Counted from the first letter of the stretch, positions 27,239 to 36,310 are shown. The stretch: 64,000 nucleotides of DNA from Pseudomonas sp. LP_7_YM (GCF_004364435.1 NZ_SOCT01000001.1:310001-374000); one strand, 5' to 3'. Notes: a model not told the origin generated them from the sequence alone. Made by a program: numbers and translations.

Positions 27239-27589
27239 TTACCAGCGGCCGCCATCGTGGTAGTAACCAGGGCCAGGTGGTGGCCCGTAGTAACGTGGTG
27301 GGCCGTAGTAGCGAGGGCCGTACACCACCGGACGTTCAACGACATAAGCCGGTTGGTAGTAAACCGGTGGCGGAGGTGGAGCGTAGTAGACAGGCGCTGG
27401 GGCCGCGTATACCGGCGCCGGTGCCGCATAGACAGGCCCGGAAGCCACGGCCGCGCCAACCACGCCGCCTACGACAGCGCCGATTACCGCCGCTCCACCC
27501 CAGCCTGGACCGCCACCATGGGCTTCAGCCTGGCCTGCAAGGGCGAGGGCACCTAACAACAAGGCAACCTTGGGGATATGACGAATCAT
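27239..27589 (-). CDS. Secreted Gly/Tyr/Pro-rich hypothetical protein
   Basis: A 116-residue protein with a signal peptide (1-23, ending GQAEA). A glycine zipper-like stretch (AAVIGAVVGGVVGAAVA, about 32-48) is followed by a low-complexity tail of Tyr/Pro repeats (YAAPAPV and YYGPP units). Similar proteins in Pseudomonas are annotated as hypothetical or glycine-zipper envelope proteins. The repeats suggest a surface or envelope location; no activity can be inferred. Confidence 0.7.
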   Translation of the reverse strand: MIRHIPKVALLLGALALAGQAEAHGGGPGWGGAAVIGAVVGGVVGAAVASGPVYAAPAPVYAAPAPVYYAPPPPPVYYQPAYVVERPVVYGPRYYGPPRYYGPPPGPGYYHDGGRW

Positions 27590-27815
27590 GACTGTTCCTC
27601 GGTGTTCAGTCCCGTTGTCGCGAGCCTGCGTTACGCTCAGGCACTGCCACGGGATAACTGATCAGACAACGAATTTCGGAATATCTGCGAAGCCGTTGCG
27701 TAAATTTTGTGTAAGGTATTCGACAACTTTGATGACAATCGCTGCGGTTGATGCCGCAAGCAACTGAATTCTACGCCTTTGCAAGGGTGTTAACGAATAC
27801 CGTTCAGGAGATTTC

Positions 27816-28628
27816 ATGTCCGTTACCGCAAGCAAGGAAACGCTGTTGTGCATGTCCTTGGCCGGACGTCCCGGTAACTTCGGGGTGCGTTTCCATAACT
27901 ACTTGTATCAACTGCTGGAACTGAACTTCTATTACAAAGCCTTCTCCCCCAACGACCTTCCCGCAGCCATTGGTGGCATGCGCTCTTTGGGTATTCGAGG
28001 GTGTGGCGTATCGATGCCGTTCAAGGAGGCGAGCATTGCGCTGGTCGACCAGATGGACCCGTCAGCCGCGGCGATCCAGTCGATCAACACCATCGTCAAC
28101 ACGCACGGACATTTGAAGGCTTACAACACCGATTACATTGCCGTGGCGCAACTGCTCGACACCCATGCCGTGCCGCGCACGCGTTTCGCCTTGCGTGGCA
28201 GCGGCGGGATGGCCAAGGCCGTGGCCTGCGCCATGCGCGATGTGGGGTTCGGTGAGGGTTTGGTCGTCGCCCGCAACGAGCAGGCGGGCAGGGCACTGGC
28301 CGAAACATGCGGCTTCGAATGGCAGGCAGAACTTGGTGGCGAGCGTCCACCGCTGCTGGTCAATGTCACGCCTTTGGGCATGGCGGGGGATCAGGCCGAC
28401 ACACTGGCGTTCGAAGCAGCGGCCATCGAGGCTGCCGACACCGCGTTCGATGTAGTCGCCACCCCGGCGCGCACGCCGTTTATCATTCACGCCGGGAAGC
28501 TCGGCAAGCGTTTGATCACCGGGGATCAGGTCGCGGCAATTCAGGCGCTGGAGCAATTCATTCTTTACACCGGTGTGACGCCGACCCAGGAGCAGTATCT
28601 GGCGGCTGCGGCGTTTGCCCGGCGGTAA
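27816..28628 (+). CDS. Shikimate dehydrogenase-like (AroE paralogue)
   Basis: A 270-residue enzyme of the AroE/YdiB family. The catalytic lysine is Lys70 in GCGVSMPFK, and the substrate Asp106 lies in AYNTDYIA. The Rossmann part has LRGSGGMAKA, which replaces the usual GAGGAA motif. The divergence from classical AroE suggests a shikimate dehydrogenase-like side member, using shikimate, quinate or an unrelated substrate. It is a single gene; its start has AGGAG upstream. Confidence 0.75.
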   Translation: MSVTASKETLLCMSLAGRPGNFGVRFHNYLYQLLELNFYYKAFSPNDLPAAIGGMRSLGIRGCGVSMPFKEASIALVDQMDPSAAAIQSINTIVNTHGHLKAYNTDYIAVAQLLDTHAVPRTRFALRGSGGMAKAVACAMRDVGFGEGLVVARNEQAGRALAETCGFEWQAELGGERPPLLVNVTPLGMAGDQADTLAFEAAAIEAADTAFDVVATPARTPFIIHAGKLGKRLITGDQVAAIQALEQFILYTGVTPTQEQYLAAAAFARR

Positions 28629-28660
28629 CGGCCGGGTGCGTGAGCGGGTCTGATGCCGAA

Positions 28661-28697
28661 CTTGTGTGAGAGGTGAGCTGGCTCACGCCCACACAAG
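28661..28697. terminator. Nested hairpin between convergent genes
   Basis: Outer stem CTTGTGTG (28661-28668) with CACACAAG (28690-28697), and inner stem GTGAGC with GCTCAC (28673-28686). It lies between the AroE-like gene and the DUF480 gene, which converge. No T tract follows, so it may act as an RNA 3' end rather than a classical terminator. Confidence 0.45.
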
Positions 28698-28715
28698 CCT
28701 GACGCACAGATTGCT

Positions 28716-29402
28716 TCATGAGTCGGCCCCCTCCAGCTTTGCCAGTCGTTCTTCCAGCGCCACGATCCGAGCTTCCAGCGCTTGGACCTGTTCTGTCAGC
28801 GCCGGACTGCCAACAGTCGCACGTTCAATCGGGTTCTGCCGCGCCGCGAGGAGCGCTTCCCGGTCTGCTGGATCACCCAGAGCATGCATGTAGCGGTCTT
28901 CGCGTTGGCCCGCCTGTTTCGGGATCAGCAAAGCCAGGCCACGGCCGATCAGGCGTTCGAGTTGGTGAATCACCGCGTCGCTGTCCTCGAAATCATGCGT
29001 GCGGCTACTGCGGGTCAACAGTTCGTTGACCGTCTGCGGCCCGCGCAACAGCAGCAGGCCGGCAAGGATGACTTGCGCAGGCACCAGTTCCAGTGTCTTG
29101 TCGATCCGGTGTTCCCAGCGGTCTGCGCGGCTGCCCATGACCAGGCGAGCCAACTGCAGGCTTTCCAATGCACGCAGACTTTGTCCTACCTGACCGGCGG
29201 TGAGGTTCATGACCGGGTCGCGGCTGGTCTTCTGATTGCAGGCCAGGACCAGCGAGTTGAGGGTCAGAGGATAGGTTTCAGGGTTGGTGGCCTGTTTTTC
29301 GATCAGACAGCCCAGGATGCGTACTTCGGTGGTGTTGAGCTTCAGTGCGTCTGCGCTGTCGGCGCTGTTATCAGAATCATCAGAACCCGGCTCGGCGGAC
29401 AT
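28716..29402 (-). CDS. yceH: YceH / DUF480 family protein
   Basis: A 228-residue protein. [42 protein letters not shown] near the N-terminus is the DUF480 hallmark, with two winged-helix domains, and the C-terminus is a coiled coil ([16 protein letters not shown]). The fold suggests nucleic-acid or protein binding; the function is unknown. ATG 29402 has an AGGGGAAGG site upstream; the longer open frame starting at 29621 overlaps the divergent DUF1993 gene. Confidence 0.85.
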   Translation of the reverse strand: MSAEPGSDDSDNSADSADALKLNTTEVRILGCLIEKQATNPETYPLTLNSLVLACNQKTSRDPVMNLTAGQVGQSLRALESLQLARLVMGSRADRWEHRIDKTLELVPAQVILAGLLLLRGPQTVNELLTRSSRTHDFEDSDAVIHQLERLIGRGLALLIPKQAGQREDRYMHALGDPADREALLAARQNPIERATVGSPALTEQVQALEARIVALEERLAKLEGADS

Positions 29403-29520
29403 GGCCCTTCCCCTAACTGTTGAAAAGTCTATGAGGGTAGGGTCGGGATGAGGTAAAAGACAAGCCGCGTTCGCATACGCAGCGCGCCATCCATGCGACT
29501 CATCGCCTCCAGGAACTGCC

Positions 29521-30030
29521 ATGACTATCTCCCTGTACGCCGCATCGATTCCTGTTTTCAAACAGCTGCTCAACGCATTGAGCGGTGTTCTGGCCAAGGG
29601 CGAAGCCCACGCCACCAGCAAGAATATCCAGCCTGATGCCCTGCTTCAGGCGCGGTTGTTCCCGGACATGTTCCAACTGGTGCGTCAGGTGCAGATTGCC
29701 GTCGATTTCGCCAAGGGTGCAGGTGCGCGCCTGGCCGGGATCGAACCACCGAAATACGAAGACACCGAAACCACCTTTGGCGACTTGCAGGCACTGCTGA
29801 CCAAGGTGCTGTCGTTCCTTGACACCCTCACTCCCGAGCAGGTCAACGGTAACGAAGAGCGTGAAATCGTTCTGCGTCCGGGCACCGACAAGGAAAAACG
29901 TCTGAGCACCCAGACCTACCTGCTGCATTACTCGCTGCCGCAGTTCTTTTTCCACGTCACTACCGCGTATGACCTGCTGCGCCACAACGGCGTGGAAGTC
30001 GGCAAGCGTGATTACATGGGCAACTACTGA
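29521..30030 (+). CDS. DUF1993 family protein
   Basis: A 169-residue soluble protein. The segments [29 protein letters not shown] and [25 protein letters not shown] match DUF1993, a DinB-like helical bundle family without assigned function. Histidines in the C-terminal half ([10 protein letters not shown]) could bind metal as in DinB-like proteins. It is divergent from yceH and monocistronic. Confidence 0.85.
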   Translation: MTISLYAASIPVFKQLLNALSGVLAKGEAHATSKNIQPDALLQARLFPDMFQLVRQVQIAVDFAKGAGARLAGIEPPKYEDTETTFGDLQALLTKVLSFLDTLTPEQVNGNEEREIVLRPGTDKEKRLSTQTYLLHYSLPQFFFHVTTAYDLLRHNGVEVGKRDYMGNY

Positions 30031-30060
30031 TTGGTTTTCGACTGAGCGCCTGATCGGAAG

Positions 30061-30088
30061 TCACCGTCTGTTTGTCTTCAGACGGTGA
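30061..30088 (+). terminator. Hairpin after DUF1993 gene
   Basis: Perfect 10-bp stem TCACCGTCTG/CAGACGGTGA with an 8-nt loop, 30 nt after the stop codon. Only a weak T-rich end follows. Confidence 0.5.
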
Positions 30089-30166
30089 TCCTGACTTTAA
30101 AGCGCCTGAAGAGCTCTCCAGGTGTCTTTGTCTGTTACCATTCGCGCTTCGCTCTATGTCATCCCG

Positions 30167-30194
30167 AATGACCGCTCCGAAAGGACCGGTCATT
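30167..30194. promoter_or_regulatory. Inverted repeat in MFS leader
   Basis: AATGACCG and CGGTCATT, an 8-bp inverted repeat with a 12-nt spacer, ends 19 nt upstream of the MFS start codon. It could be an operator or a leader hairpin near the ribosome-binding site. Confidence 0.4.
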
Positions 30195-30213
30195 TCGTCG
30201 TTTTGGAGATTTC

Positions 30214-31371
30214 ATGTTCTTCCCTATTTACCTGTTGTCGGCTGCCGGTTTCACGGTACTGACCACAGAGTTCGTGATTGTCGGGCTGTTGCCTGCCATC
30301 GCTCGTGATCTGACGATCAGCGTCTCGCAAGCCGGTCTGCTGGTGACCCTGTTCGCCTTCACGGTCGCTTGCTTTGGTCCGTTTCTGACTGCGTACTTTT
30401 CACGATTCGAACGCAAGCGTCTGTTCATCTCGGTACTGATCATGTTCGGCGTGGCCAACGCGATTGCGGCCATGGCACCGAATATCTGGGTCATGGCCTT
30501 CGCCCGACTGATTCCGGCGCTGGGCCTCCCTGTGTTCTGGGCGCTGGCCAGTGAGACCGCAGTGGACATCGTCGGACCGAACCACGCCGGTCGGGCGATT
30601 GCCAAGATTGGCTTCGGCATCGTCTGTGCCTCGGTGTTCGGGATTCCGGTGGGCACGCTGATTTCCGACGGATACGGCTGGCGCAGTGCGTTCGTGATTC
30701 TCTCGGTGGTGGCATTTGCCAAGGCGTTGCTGCTGTTCATCTACCTGCCCAAGAGCATGCACAAGGACCAGGCCTCCTTCAGCAGCCAGTTCCGCTTGCT
30801 GCGCAGCCCGGTGATGCAGGGTCATGTACTGCTGTCGGTGCTGGTGTTCAGCGGCATGTTCACGGCCTACACCTATCTGGCGGACATGCTCGAGCGCCTG
30901 GCCGGGTTCAATGGCACGGTAGTGGGCTGGTGCCTGATGGGCTTCGGTGCCGTAGGGCTGCTGGGCAACTCGTTGGGCGGACGCCTGGTGGATCGTCACC
31001 CGCTGATCGCCAGCCTGACGTTCTGCACCTTCATGATCGGCGGGCTGCTGATGGTGGTGCCCAGCATGCAGTCCTGGCCAGCGCTGGCCCTTGCGTTGGC
31101 GGTATGGGGGGTGGCGCAGGCGGCGTTGTTTCTGGTCAGCCATGTGCGGCTGATGAAAACCGCGCCCCAGGCTCCGGCATTTGCCGCTTCACTCAACATT
31201 GCGGGCGGCAACCTTGGGATTGGCATTGGCGCGATCGTCGGTGGTCGCGTGATCGACCATCTGGGGCTGAGCAATCTGGGCTTCGCCGCTGCGGCAATCA
31301 TCCTGCTGTCGGTGTTGCTCGCCTTGCTGCTGATCACCGTCGAGCGCAGCCCTGCGAGCTGCAATGCCTAA
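30214..31371 (+). CDS. MFS transporter, DHA1 drug-export type
   Basis: A 385-residue, twelve-helix transporter similar to YdhP/AraJ-type efflux proteins. It begins directly with TTEFVIVGLLPAIA in the first helix and has the conserved AGxLVTLFAFTVAC and GxPVGTLISDGYGWR motifs (antiporter motif C in helix 5). Export of small molecules is the likely role; the substrate is unknown. A GGAG site precedes the ATG. The stop overlaps that of the convergent nhaR by 4 nt. Confidence 0.8.
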   Translation: MFFPIYLLSAAGFTVLTTEFVIVGLLPAIARDLTISVSQAGLLVTLFAFTVACFGPFLTAYFSRFERKRLFISVLIMFGVANAIAAMAPNIWVMAFARLIPALGLPVFWALASETAVDIVGPNHAGRAIAKIGFGIVCASVFGIPVGTLISDGYGWRSAFVILSVVAFAKALLLFIYLPKSMHKDQASFSSQFRLLRSPVMQGHVLLSVLVFSGMFTAYTYLADMLERLAGFNGTVVGWCLMGFGAVGLLGNSLGGRLVDRHPLIASLTFCTFMIGGLLMVVPSMQSWPALALALAVWGVAQAALFLVSHVRLMKTAPQAPAFAASLNIAGGNLGIGIGAIVGGRVIDHLGLSNLGFAAAAIILLSVLLALLLITVERSPASCNA

Positions 31372-32264
31372 TCGGTGAACAGCTGGCGTCGCGCGCCTTC
31401 AGTGATGGCGACGATGCCGGGATGTTTGACCTTGCGCTCGACCGAGATCGCATAAAACGATTCGGTCACCGCATCGGTCTGGCCGATCAGCTCGACGTCA
31501 TACTGCTCAACGACCTCATCGGCGATCACACTCGGGGCGATAAAGACTCCGCTGCCTGACTTGCCAAACGCTTTCATCAAGGCGCTGTCATCGAACTCGC
31601 CAACGATCTTCGGCTGCACGTTCTGCTCGGCGAACCAGCGCATCAGGCGGCTGCGCACGACAGTCTGCTGGCCGGGTATCAGCAATGGCGCACCTTGCAT
31701 GCCATGGGGGAAGTTCTGGCCGAACGTCGCGGCCAGCGCCGCAGTGGCGAAAAAACTGACGCCACATTCGCCCAGCTTCTGGCTGTAGCCCTTGATGTCC
31801 AGGTGCGGCGGCATAGGGCTGTCGGAAATCACCAGGTCCAGGCGCTGAATGGCAAGGTCAGCCAACAAGCGTTCCAGCTGGCCTTCGCGGCAGGTAATCC
31901 GGATCGGTTCGCTCAATGCCATGGTCGGCGCGATGAGGCGATAAACGATGGATTTGGGCACTACATCCGCCACCCCGACCCGAAACAGGATTTGCTGTTC
32001 ATCCGGTTGCGCGCGCAGCAGCGCTTCCAGGTCGCCCCCCAGTTGAAACATCTGTTCGGCGTAGGGCAGGGCGATACGGCCCGTTTCGGTCAGCTCCAGC
32101 TGCCGCCCGACACGCTTGAACAGCTCTACGCCATAGGTCTGCTCCAGCAGACTGAGCTGACCACTGATGGTCTGAGGGGTAAGGTTCAATTGCTCGCAGG
32201 CGCGCACGATGCTGCCGGTCTTGGCCACTACCCAAAAATAATGCAGCTGACGGTAATTGAGCAT
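31368..32264 (-). CDS. nhaR: NhaR, LysR-type regulator
   Basis: A 298-residue LysR regulator. The N-terminus (MLNYRQLHYFWVVAKTGSI and LTPQTISGQLSLLEQ) is diagnostic of NhaR, which responds to Na+ in enterobacteria. The effector domain follows from about residue 90. In Pseudomonas, NhaR is not always next to nhaA, and nhaA is not in this window. A palindrome 20-42 nt upstream of the start may be its autoregulatory site. It lies divergent from terC. Confidence 0.85.
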   Translation of the reverse strand: MLNYRQLHYFWVVAKTGSIVRACEQLNLTPQTISGQLSLLEQTYGVELFKRVGRQLELTETGRIALPYAEQMFQLGGDLEALLRAQPDEQQILFRVGVADVVPKSIVYRLIAPTMALSEPIRITCREGQLERLLADLAIQRLDLVISDSPMPPHLDIKGYSQKLGECGVSFFATAALAATFGQNFPHGMQGAPLLIPGQQTVVRSRLMRWFAEQNVQPKIVGEFDDSALMKAFGKSGSGVFIAPSVIADEVVEQYDVELIGQTDAVTESFYAISVERKVKHPGIVAITEGARRQLFTD

Positions 32265-32283
32265 GGCGTTGACCTTGATAGGG

Positions 32284-32306
32284 ATACTTCGTTAAAAGCG
32301 AAGTAT
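32284..32306. promoter_or_regulatory. Candidate NhaR operator
   Basis: Perfect 8-bp inverted repeat ATACTTCG/CGAAGTAT around a 7-nt spacer, in the 129-bp gap between nhaR and terC. Its position suits control of both divergent genes. Confidence 0.5.
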
Positions 32307-32393
32307 AGACCTGATAAATACGAATTTTCCTGATGTGTTTGCATCCCTAGAATGCCGCCTTATCTCCTGGAACGACTGATTGGATACCGCCAC

Positions 32394-33158
32394 ATGGAAT
32401 ATCTTTTAGAACTGGCTGCAAGTCCCACCGCGTGGATTGCCCTGGCTACCCTGGTGGTCATGGAAATCGTGCTGGGTATTGATAACCTGATCTTCATTTC
32501 GATCCTGACCAATAAACTGCCGGTGCATCAACGCACCAAGGCACGTCGCACCGGTATCAGCATGGCCCTGGTCCTGCGCCTCGGCCTGCTCAGCACCGTG
32601 GCCTGGATTGTCCAACTGACCGAGCCTGTGATTGACGTCTTCGGTCAGGGCTTTTCCTGGAAGGACATGATCCTCATCGCAGGCGGCCTGTTCCTGGTGT
32701 GGAAGGCCACCACCGAGATCCATCACAGCATGGCCGTCAAGACCGAACAGGAAGCGGCGCTTTCCAATACGGTCGTGCTGGGCATGGCCGCTGCGATCGG
32801 TCAGATCCTGATGCTGGACCTGGTGTTCTCGATTGACAGCATCGTCACTGCAGTAGGCATGACAGAGCATCTGCCGATCATGGTCATCGCTGTGATCGCA
32901 GCCGTCATCGTGATGCTGGTAGCGTCTGAACCGCTGGCGAAATTCATCAATGACAATCCCACGGTGGTCATGCTGGCCTTGGGTTTCCTGATCATGATTG
33001 GCATGACCCTGATCGCCGAAGGCTTCGGAACCCAGGTACCGAAAGGTTATGTCTACACTGCGATGGCCTTTTCGGCGTTGATTGAAGTGCTGAACATGCT
33101 GGCGCGTCGGGCCAGACAGCGAAAGCTCGAAGCCACTGCACTGGAGCAAAAACGTTGA
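32394..33158 (+). CDS. TerC-family integral membrane protein
   Basis: A 254-residue protein with about seven helices. The metal-binding helices are intact: [14 protein letters not shown] with Glu and Asp, and [14 protein letters not shown] in the second half. TerC members export or handle Mn2+ and other metals; some relatives are linked to alkaline or tellurite stress. ATG 32394 is the family start; an in-frame ATG at 32352 adds an odd extension. No yybP-ykoY aptamer is seen before it, unlike mntP. Confidence 0.8.
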   Translation: MEYLLELAASPTAWIALATLVVMEIVLGIDNLIFISILTNKLPVHQRTKARRTGISMALVLRLGLLSTVAWIVQLTEPVIDVFGQGFSWKDMILIAGGLFLVWKATTEIHHSMAVKTEQEAALSNTVVLGMAAAIGQILMLDLVFSIDSIVTAVGMTEHLPIMVIAVIAAVIVMLVASEPLAKFINDNPTVVMLALGFLIMIGMTLIAEGFGTQVPKGYVYTAMAFSALIEVLNMLARRARQRKLEATALEQKR

Positions 33159-33174
33159 CGGGAGCGCTCACATG

Positions 33175-33213
33175 AAAACGGTCGGGGATGGGGGCTCCAT
33201 CACCGACCGTTTT
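33175..33213. terminator. Bidirectional terminator after terC
   Basis: An 11-bp stem, AAAACGGTCGG with CCGACCGTTTT. It serves terC (plus) and the small minus-strand gene ending at 33250. Confidence 0.85.
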
Positions 33214-33249
33214 GCTGTTTACCTATCGCTCGTGTTTGAAAAGTTTGCA

Positions 33250-33426
33250 TCAATGCGCAGTGGCATGACGGTGTAGGCGCTCGGCACGCGGTGCAGGATT
33301 GGCTGCGTCGGTGCTGCGATAGTGCGGATGATGACGACGCGAAATTCGCATCACTCCCCACAACATGGCGGCGGCAACTGCCAGCCAGGCAGCGATCAAC
33401 ATTACAAGGGTCATTCCGAGGCTCAT
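33250..33426 (-). CDS. Small single-span membrane protein (58 aa)
   Basis: A 58-residue open frame. It opens MSLGMTLVMLIAAWLAVAAA, continues with the last part of one hydrophobic helix (to about residue 27), and ends in an Arg/His-rich cytoplasmic tail (RISRRHHPHYR, then RLHRHATAH). A strong GGAGGAAGAC site precedes ATG 33426. No family is recognised. It shares the terC terminator. The His-rich tail could contact metals, but that is speculation. Confidence 0.6.
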   Translation of the reverse strand: MSLGMTLVMLIAAWLAVAAAMLWGVMRISRRHHPHYRSTDAANPAPRAERLHRHATAH

Positions 33427-33645
33427 GTCTTCCTCCGGCTCTCTGCTTTTCGTTCTCTTAGTAACCGACAGTCTAGTACGCCGGTGGTTGCCGAAAATTT
33501 GACCGATGGTAGAAATCCAGTGACCGATTTCATCTATTCAGTGCCCTGGACTGTGCGTTGAAGCTATACCGCGCTTGTTTACCGCTCTATGATCGGCGTC
33601 CAGCCCGGGCGGCAGATTGCTCGGCAACCGACAAGTGAGTGAAGA

Positions 33646-34341
33646 ATGTCTGGACCGGAAGTCTCTGCAAGGAAAAGGGCGTGGTTGGCCTTGGCTATGG
33701 CGGTGGCGCTGGCCGGGTGCGCAGACCCGCATGCTTATAAGCCTGGTTACCCCGCCGAATACAAGCGCCTGCCGGATCGGGTGGAGATCAACTCGGTACC
33801 TTTCTTCCGTGGTAAGGCTTACCAGAGCGGGCCTTACGCGCTGGCCAGCATGTTGACCGTTCATGGCGTTCAGACCACGCCCGGGCTGCTGGAAAAGCCG
33901 CTGAAACTGCCGGATGCTGAACACAGGCTGGATCAGAGCATGGCTGAGGTGGCCCGAGAATACGGCTTTGTGGTGTACCCGGTCGACCACCAGTTTTCTG
34001 ACTTGTTGGCGCAGGTTGCCGCCGGTTATCCGGTACTGGTGCGCTTCAATGAAGGCTCGCTGTGGTGGAAAGAGCAGCGGTATGGCGTGCTTGTAGGCTT
34101 CAATCAGAACAAGCGCAGCGTGCTGATCTACACCGGACTTGGTCGATTGACCGTGAGCTTCGAAGAGTTCACCTCGGATTGGGAAAGCGCGGGCAATTGG
34201 GCAATTCTGGTACAGGGTCCGCGGCAGCTTCCCTCGCCGATCGACCGTGAGCGCTGGCTCAAAGCGGCCAGCGAGCTTGCTCAGGCGGGGCAGGAGCAAG
34301 CGGCAGGCGAGGCGGTTAAGGCGCTCAATGCCGCGCATTGA
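33646..34341 (+). CDS. C39-like lipoprotein, catalytically dead
   Basis: A 231-residue lipoprotein: signal LALAMAVALAGC with lipidated Cys25. The body follows the bacterial C39-like peptidase lipoprotein fold (VPFFRGKAYQSGPYALASML, GYPVLVRFN, RYGVLVGFN, SGxWAILV). All three catalytic positions differ: the usual Cys in QCGP is Ser61, the His is Arg145, and the Asp is Asn153. It is therefore probably a binding or scaffolding pseudoprotease. A short helical tail (210-231) resembles the linker found before TPR repeats in full-length relatives, but no repeats follow. Confidence 0.7.
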   Translation: MSGPEVSARKRAWLALAMAVALAGCADPHAYKPGYPAEYKRLPDRVEINSVPFFRGKAYQSGPYALASMLTVHGVQTTPGLLEKPLKLPDAEHRLDQSMAEVAREYGFVVYPVDHQFSDLLAQVAAGYPVLVRFNEGSLWWKEQRYGVLVGFNQNKRSVLIYTGLGRLTVSFEEFTSDWESAGNWAILVQGPRQLPSPIDRERWLKAASELAQAGQEQAAGEAVKALNAAH

Positions 34342-34400
34342 TGCCATTGCTACGAGCGGCTGCGATCGAGGCAATACATCGGCAGCGCCCGCAGGTTGGA

Positions 34401-35684
34401 TCAAAACCCGAATTTATCCCGCAAGCTGTAATACCACGCACCCATCGCTGTCAGCGGGGTGCGTAACAGTTGCCCTCCAGGAAACGGGTAATGCGCAAGT
34501 CCGGCGAACGCATCGAAGCGCTCTGCCTGTCCCCGCAGCGCTTGTGCCAGTACCTTGCCCGCAAGGTGGGTATAGGTCACGCCATGGCCGCTGCAACCCT
34601 GGGAGTAGTAGATGTTGTCGCCCAGGCGGCCAACTTGTGGCAGCCGTGAAAGCGTCAGCAAGAAATTGCCAGTCCAGGCGTAATCGATCTTTACGTCTTT
34701 GAGTTGCGGGAAAGCCTTGAGTATCTTCGGGCGGATGATCGTTTCAATGTTCGCCGGATCGCGGGCGCCGTACACCACGCCGCCGCCGAAGATCAGGCGT
34801 TTTTCGGCAGAGAGGCGGTAGTAATCCAGCAGGTAGTTGCAGTCCTCAACGCAGTAATCCTGCGGCAGCAAAGTATTGGCAAGCGCTTGGCCAAGCGGTT
34901 GCGTGGCAACGACCTGTGTGCCGCATGGCATCGATTTGGCCGCCAGTTCCGGCACCAGGTTGCCCAGATAAGCGTTGCCCGCCACGATGATGAACTTCGC
35001 CCGGACCTTGCCTTGCGCCGTATGCACTGCCGGGTTGGCGCCGCGCTCGATCTTGATGGCAGCAGATTGCTCGTGGATGACGCCTCCCAGCGATTCCACG
35101 GCCGCCGCTTCACCCAACGCAAGATTCAGTGGGTGAATATGCCCGCCACTCATGTCCAGCACGCCGCCAATGTACTGATCGCACGCCACTACCTCACGCA
35201 TGCGGCGCTGATCCAGCAGTTCCAGTTGAGGGTGGCCATAACGCTCCCAGAGGTTTTTCTGTGCCTCCAGATGGGCCATCTGCTTGGGCGTCAACGCAGC
35301 AAAAACACCGCCATCCTTCAGGTCGCACTGAATCTGATACTTGCTTACGCGCTCGCGGATGATACGCGCGCCCTCGAATGCCATCTCGCCCATCAACCGC
35401 GCCTGTTCAGGGCCAACGGTGCGCTCTATGACGTCGATGTCGCGGCTGTAGCTATTGACGATCTGGCCGCCATTACGTCCGGATGCACCAAAACCGACTT
35501 TAGCGGCCTCCAGAACCGTGACCCTGAAGCCGCTTTCCAACAGAAACAGGGCGCTCGACAAGCCGGTGTATCCAGCGCCGATGATGCATACATCGGTTTC
35601 GATCTCGGTTTGCAGCGCAGGACGTAGCGGAGCGCAATTGGCAGAGGCAGCATAATAAGACTGTGGGTAGAGAGTGTTGGTCAT
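34401..35684 (-). CDS. puuB: PuuB-like gamma-glutamylputrescine oxidoreductase
   Basis: A 427-residue FAD-dependent amine oxidase of the DAO family. The dinucleotide motif is CIIGAGYTGLSSALFLLESG (33-52), and FGASGRNGGQIVNSYSRD carries the typical GRNGG flavin loop. GCSGHGVTYTHLAG is the C-terminal flavin contact. PuuB oxidises gamma-glutamyl-putrescine in polyamine catabolism; Pseudomonas carry several paralogues, so the exact substrate is not certain. No other puu gene is adjacent in the window. Confidence 0.75.
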   Translation of the reverse strand: MTNTLYPQSYYAASANCAPLRPALQTEIETDVCIIGAGYTGLSSALFLLESGFRVTVLEAAKVGFGASGRNGGQIVNSYSRDIDVIERTVGPEQARLMGEMAFEGARIIRERVSKYQIQCDLKDGGVFAALTPKQMAHLEAQKNLWERYGHPQLELLDQRRMREVVACDQYIGGVLDMSGGHIHPLNLALGEAAAVESLGGVIHEQSAAIKIERGANPAVHTAQGKVRAKFIIVAGNAYLGNLVPELAAKSMPCGTQVVATQPLGQALANTLLPQDYCVEDCNYLLDYYRLSAEKRLIFGGGVVYGARDPANIETIIRPKILKAFPQLKDVKIDYAWTGNFLLTLSRLPQVGRLGDNIYYSQGCSGHGVTYTHLAGKVLAQALRGQAERFDAFAGLAHYPFPGGQLLRTPLTAMGAWYYSLRDKFGF

Positions 35685-35846
35685 TCAGCTTGCCCTGTTT
35701 AATATCTTGTACGAGTGAGCCGATCGTACCCGAGGTAAAAAGCCGTCACCAGTCGCAATCAGGGATGAAGTGTCTTAAATATGTGCCACTTGGCAATGCC
35801 CTTGGTGAAAAGGCCCATATATTCAGTTGGTTATAAAATACTGCCG

Positions 35847-35874
35847 TTGACAGGCCGTTGAATATAAGTAGAAT
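35847..35874 (+). promoter_or_regulatory. Promoter of tRNA-Val copy 1
   Basis: TTGACA at 35847 and TAGAAT at 35869, 16 bp apart, followed 13 nt later by the tRNA. It matches sigma-70 consensus well. Confidence 0.75.
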
Positions 35875-35887
35875 GCCGACCCACGGC

Positions 35888-35964
35888 AGGCACGTAGCTC
35901 AGTTGGTTAGAGCACCACCTTGACATGGTGGGGGTCGTTGGTTCGAGTCCAATCGTGCCTACCA
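35888..35964 (+). tRNA. tRNA-Val (anticodon GAC), copy 1
   Basis: 77 nt including encoded CCA. The acceptor AGGCACG pairs fully with CGTGCCT. The anticodon arm reads CCACC-TTGACAT-GGTGG, with anticodon GAC. The TTCGAGT T-loop is present. A terminator follows, so it is a single-tRNA unit. Confidence 0.95.
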
Positions 35965-35991
35965 AACAAATCCGCTCTGCTGGGCGGTAAC

Positions 35992-36023
35992 AAAAAGGGC
36001 GACCCGGGAGGGCCGCCCTTTTT
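35992..36023 (+). terminator. Terminator of tRNA-Val copy 1
   Basis: Stem AAAAAGGGCG paired with CGCCCTTTTT, with additional GC pairs in the loop, ending in a T run. Confidence 0.85.
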
Positions 36024-36060
36024 GCATCCGGTGCCTCTGGCCAGTGGAGGCCGCTTCGGG

Positions 36061-36288
36061 CTACTCAGGCTTTGCTCGACTGATCCGGCCAGCCTTGATC
36101 TCGTCGGCATAAGCGCGCAACCGGTCAGCATCCTTGTACTGCTGATTCATCAGATGCAGCACTGCCACCACGTCGACGTCCTTGATGCGCTCAGCCAGGC
36201 GGCTGATTTCGCCAGCGGTGCGTTCCAGATTTCCGGCAATTGTATTGAGCTCACGTTTGAGCTCCAATGCTGATTTTTTTATTCCCAC
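36061..36288 (-). CDS. Small coiled-coil hypothetical protein (75 aa)
   Basis: A 75-residue highly charged, helical protein (ELKRELNTIAGNLERTAGEI, then RLAERIKD, then LRAYADEIKAGR). No family is recognised. GTG 36288 has GAGG upstream at suitable spacing; the longer frame to 36399 lacks a signal. A 10-bp hairpin stands in its leader. It lies between two tRNA-Val copies. Confidence 0.55.
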   Translation of the reverse strand: MGIKKSALELKRELNTIAGNLERTAGEISRLAERIKDVDVVAVLHLMNQQYKDADRLRAYADEIKAGRISRAKPE

Positions 36289-36310
36289 GTCCAGGTTCCT
36301 CGATACCGAC

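Noticed and set aside
26902-27459. 185-codon minus-strand open frame
   Set aside because: Covers a terminator and part of the glycine/proline-rich gene in another frame; no ribosome-binding site or family.
34704-35627. 307-codon plus-strand open frame
   Set aside because: Antisense to puuB; the minus-strand protein has clear FAD motifs, so this frame is a shadow.
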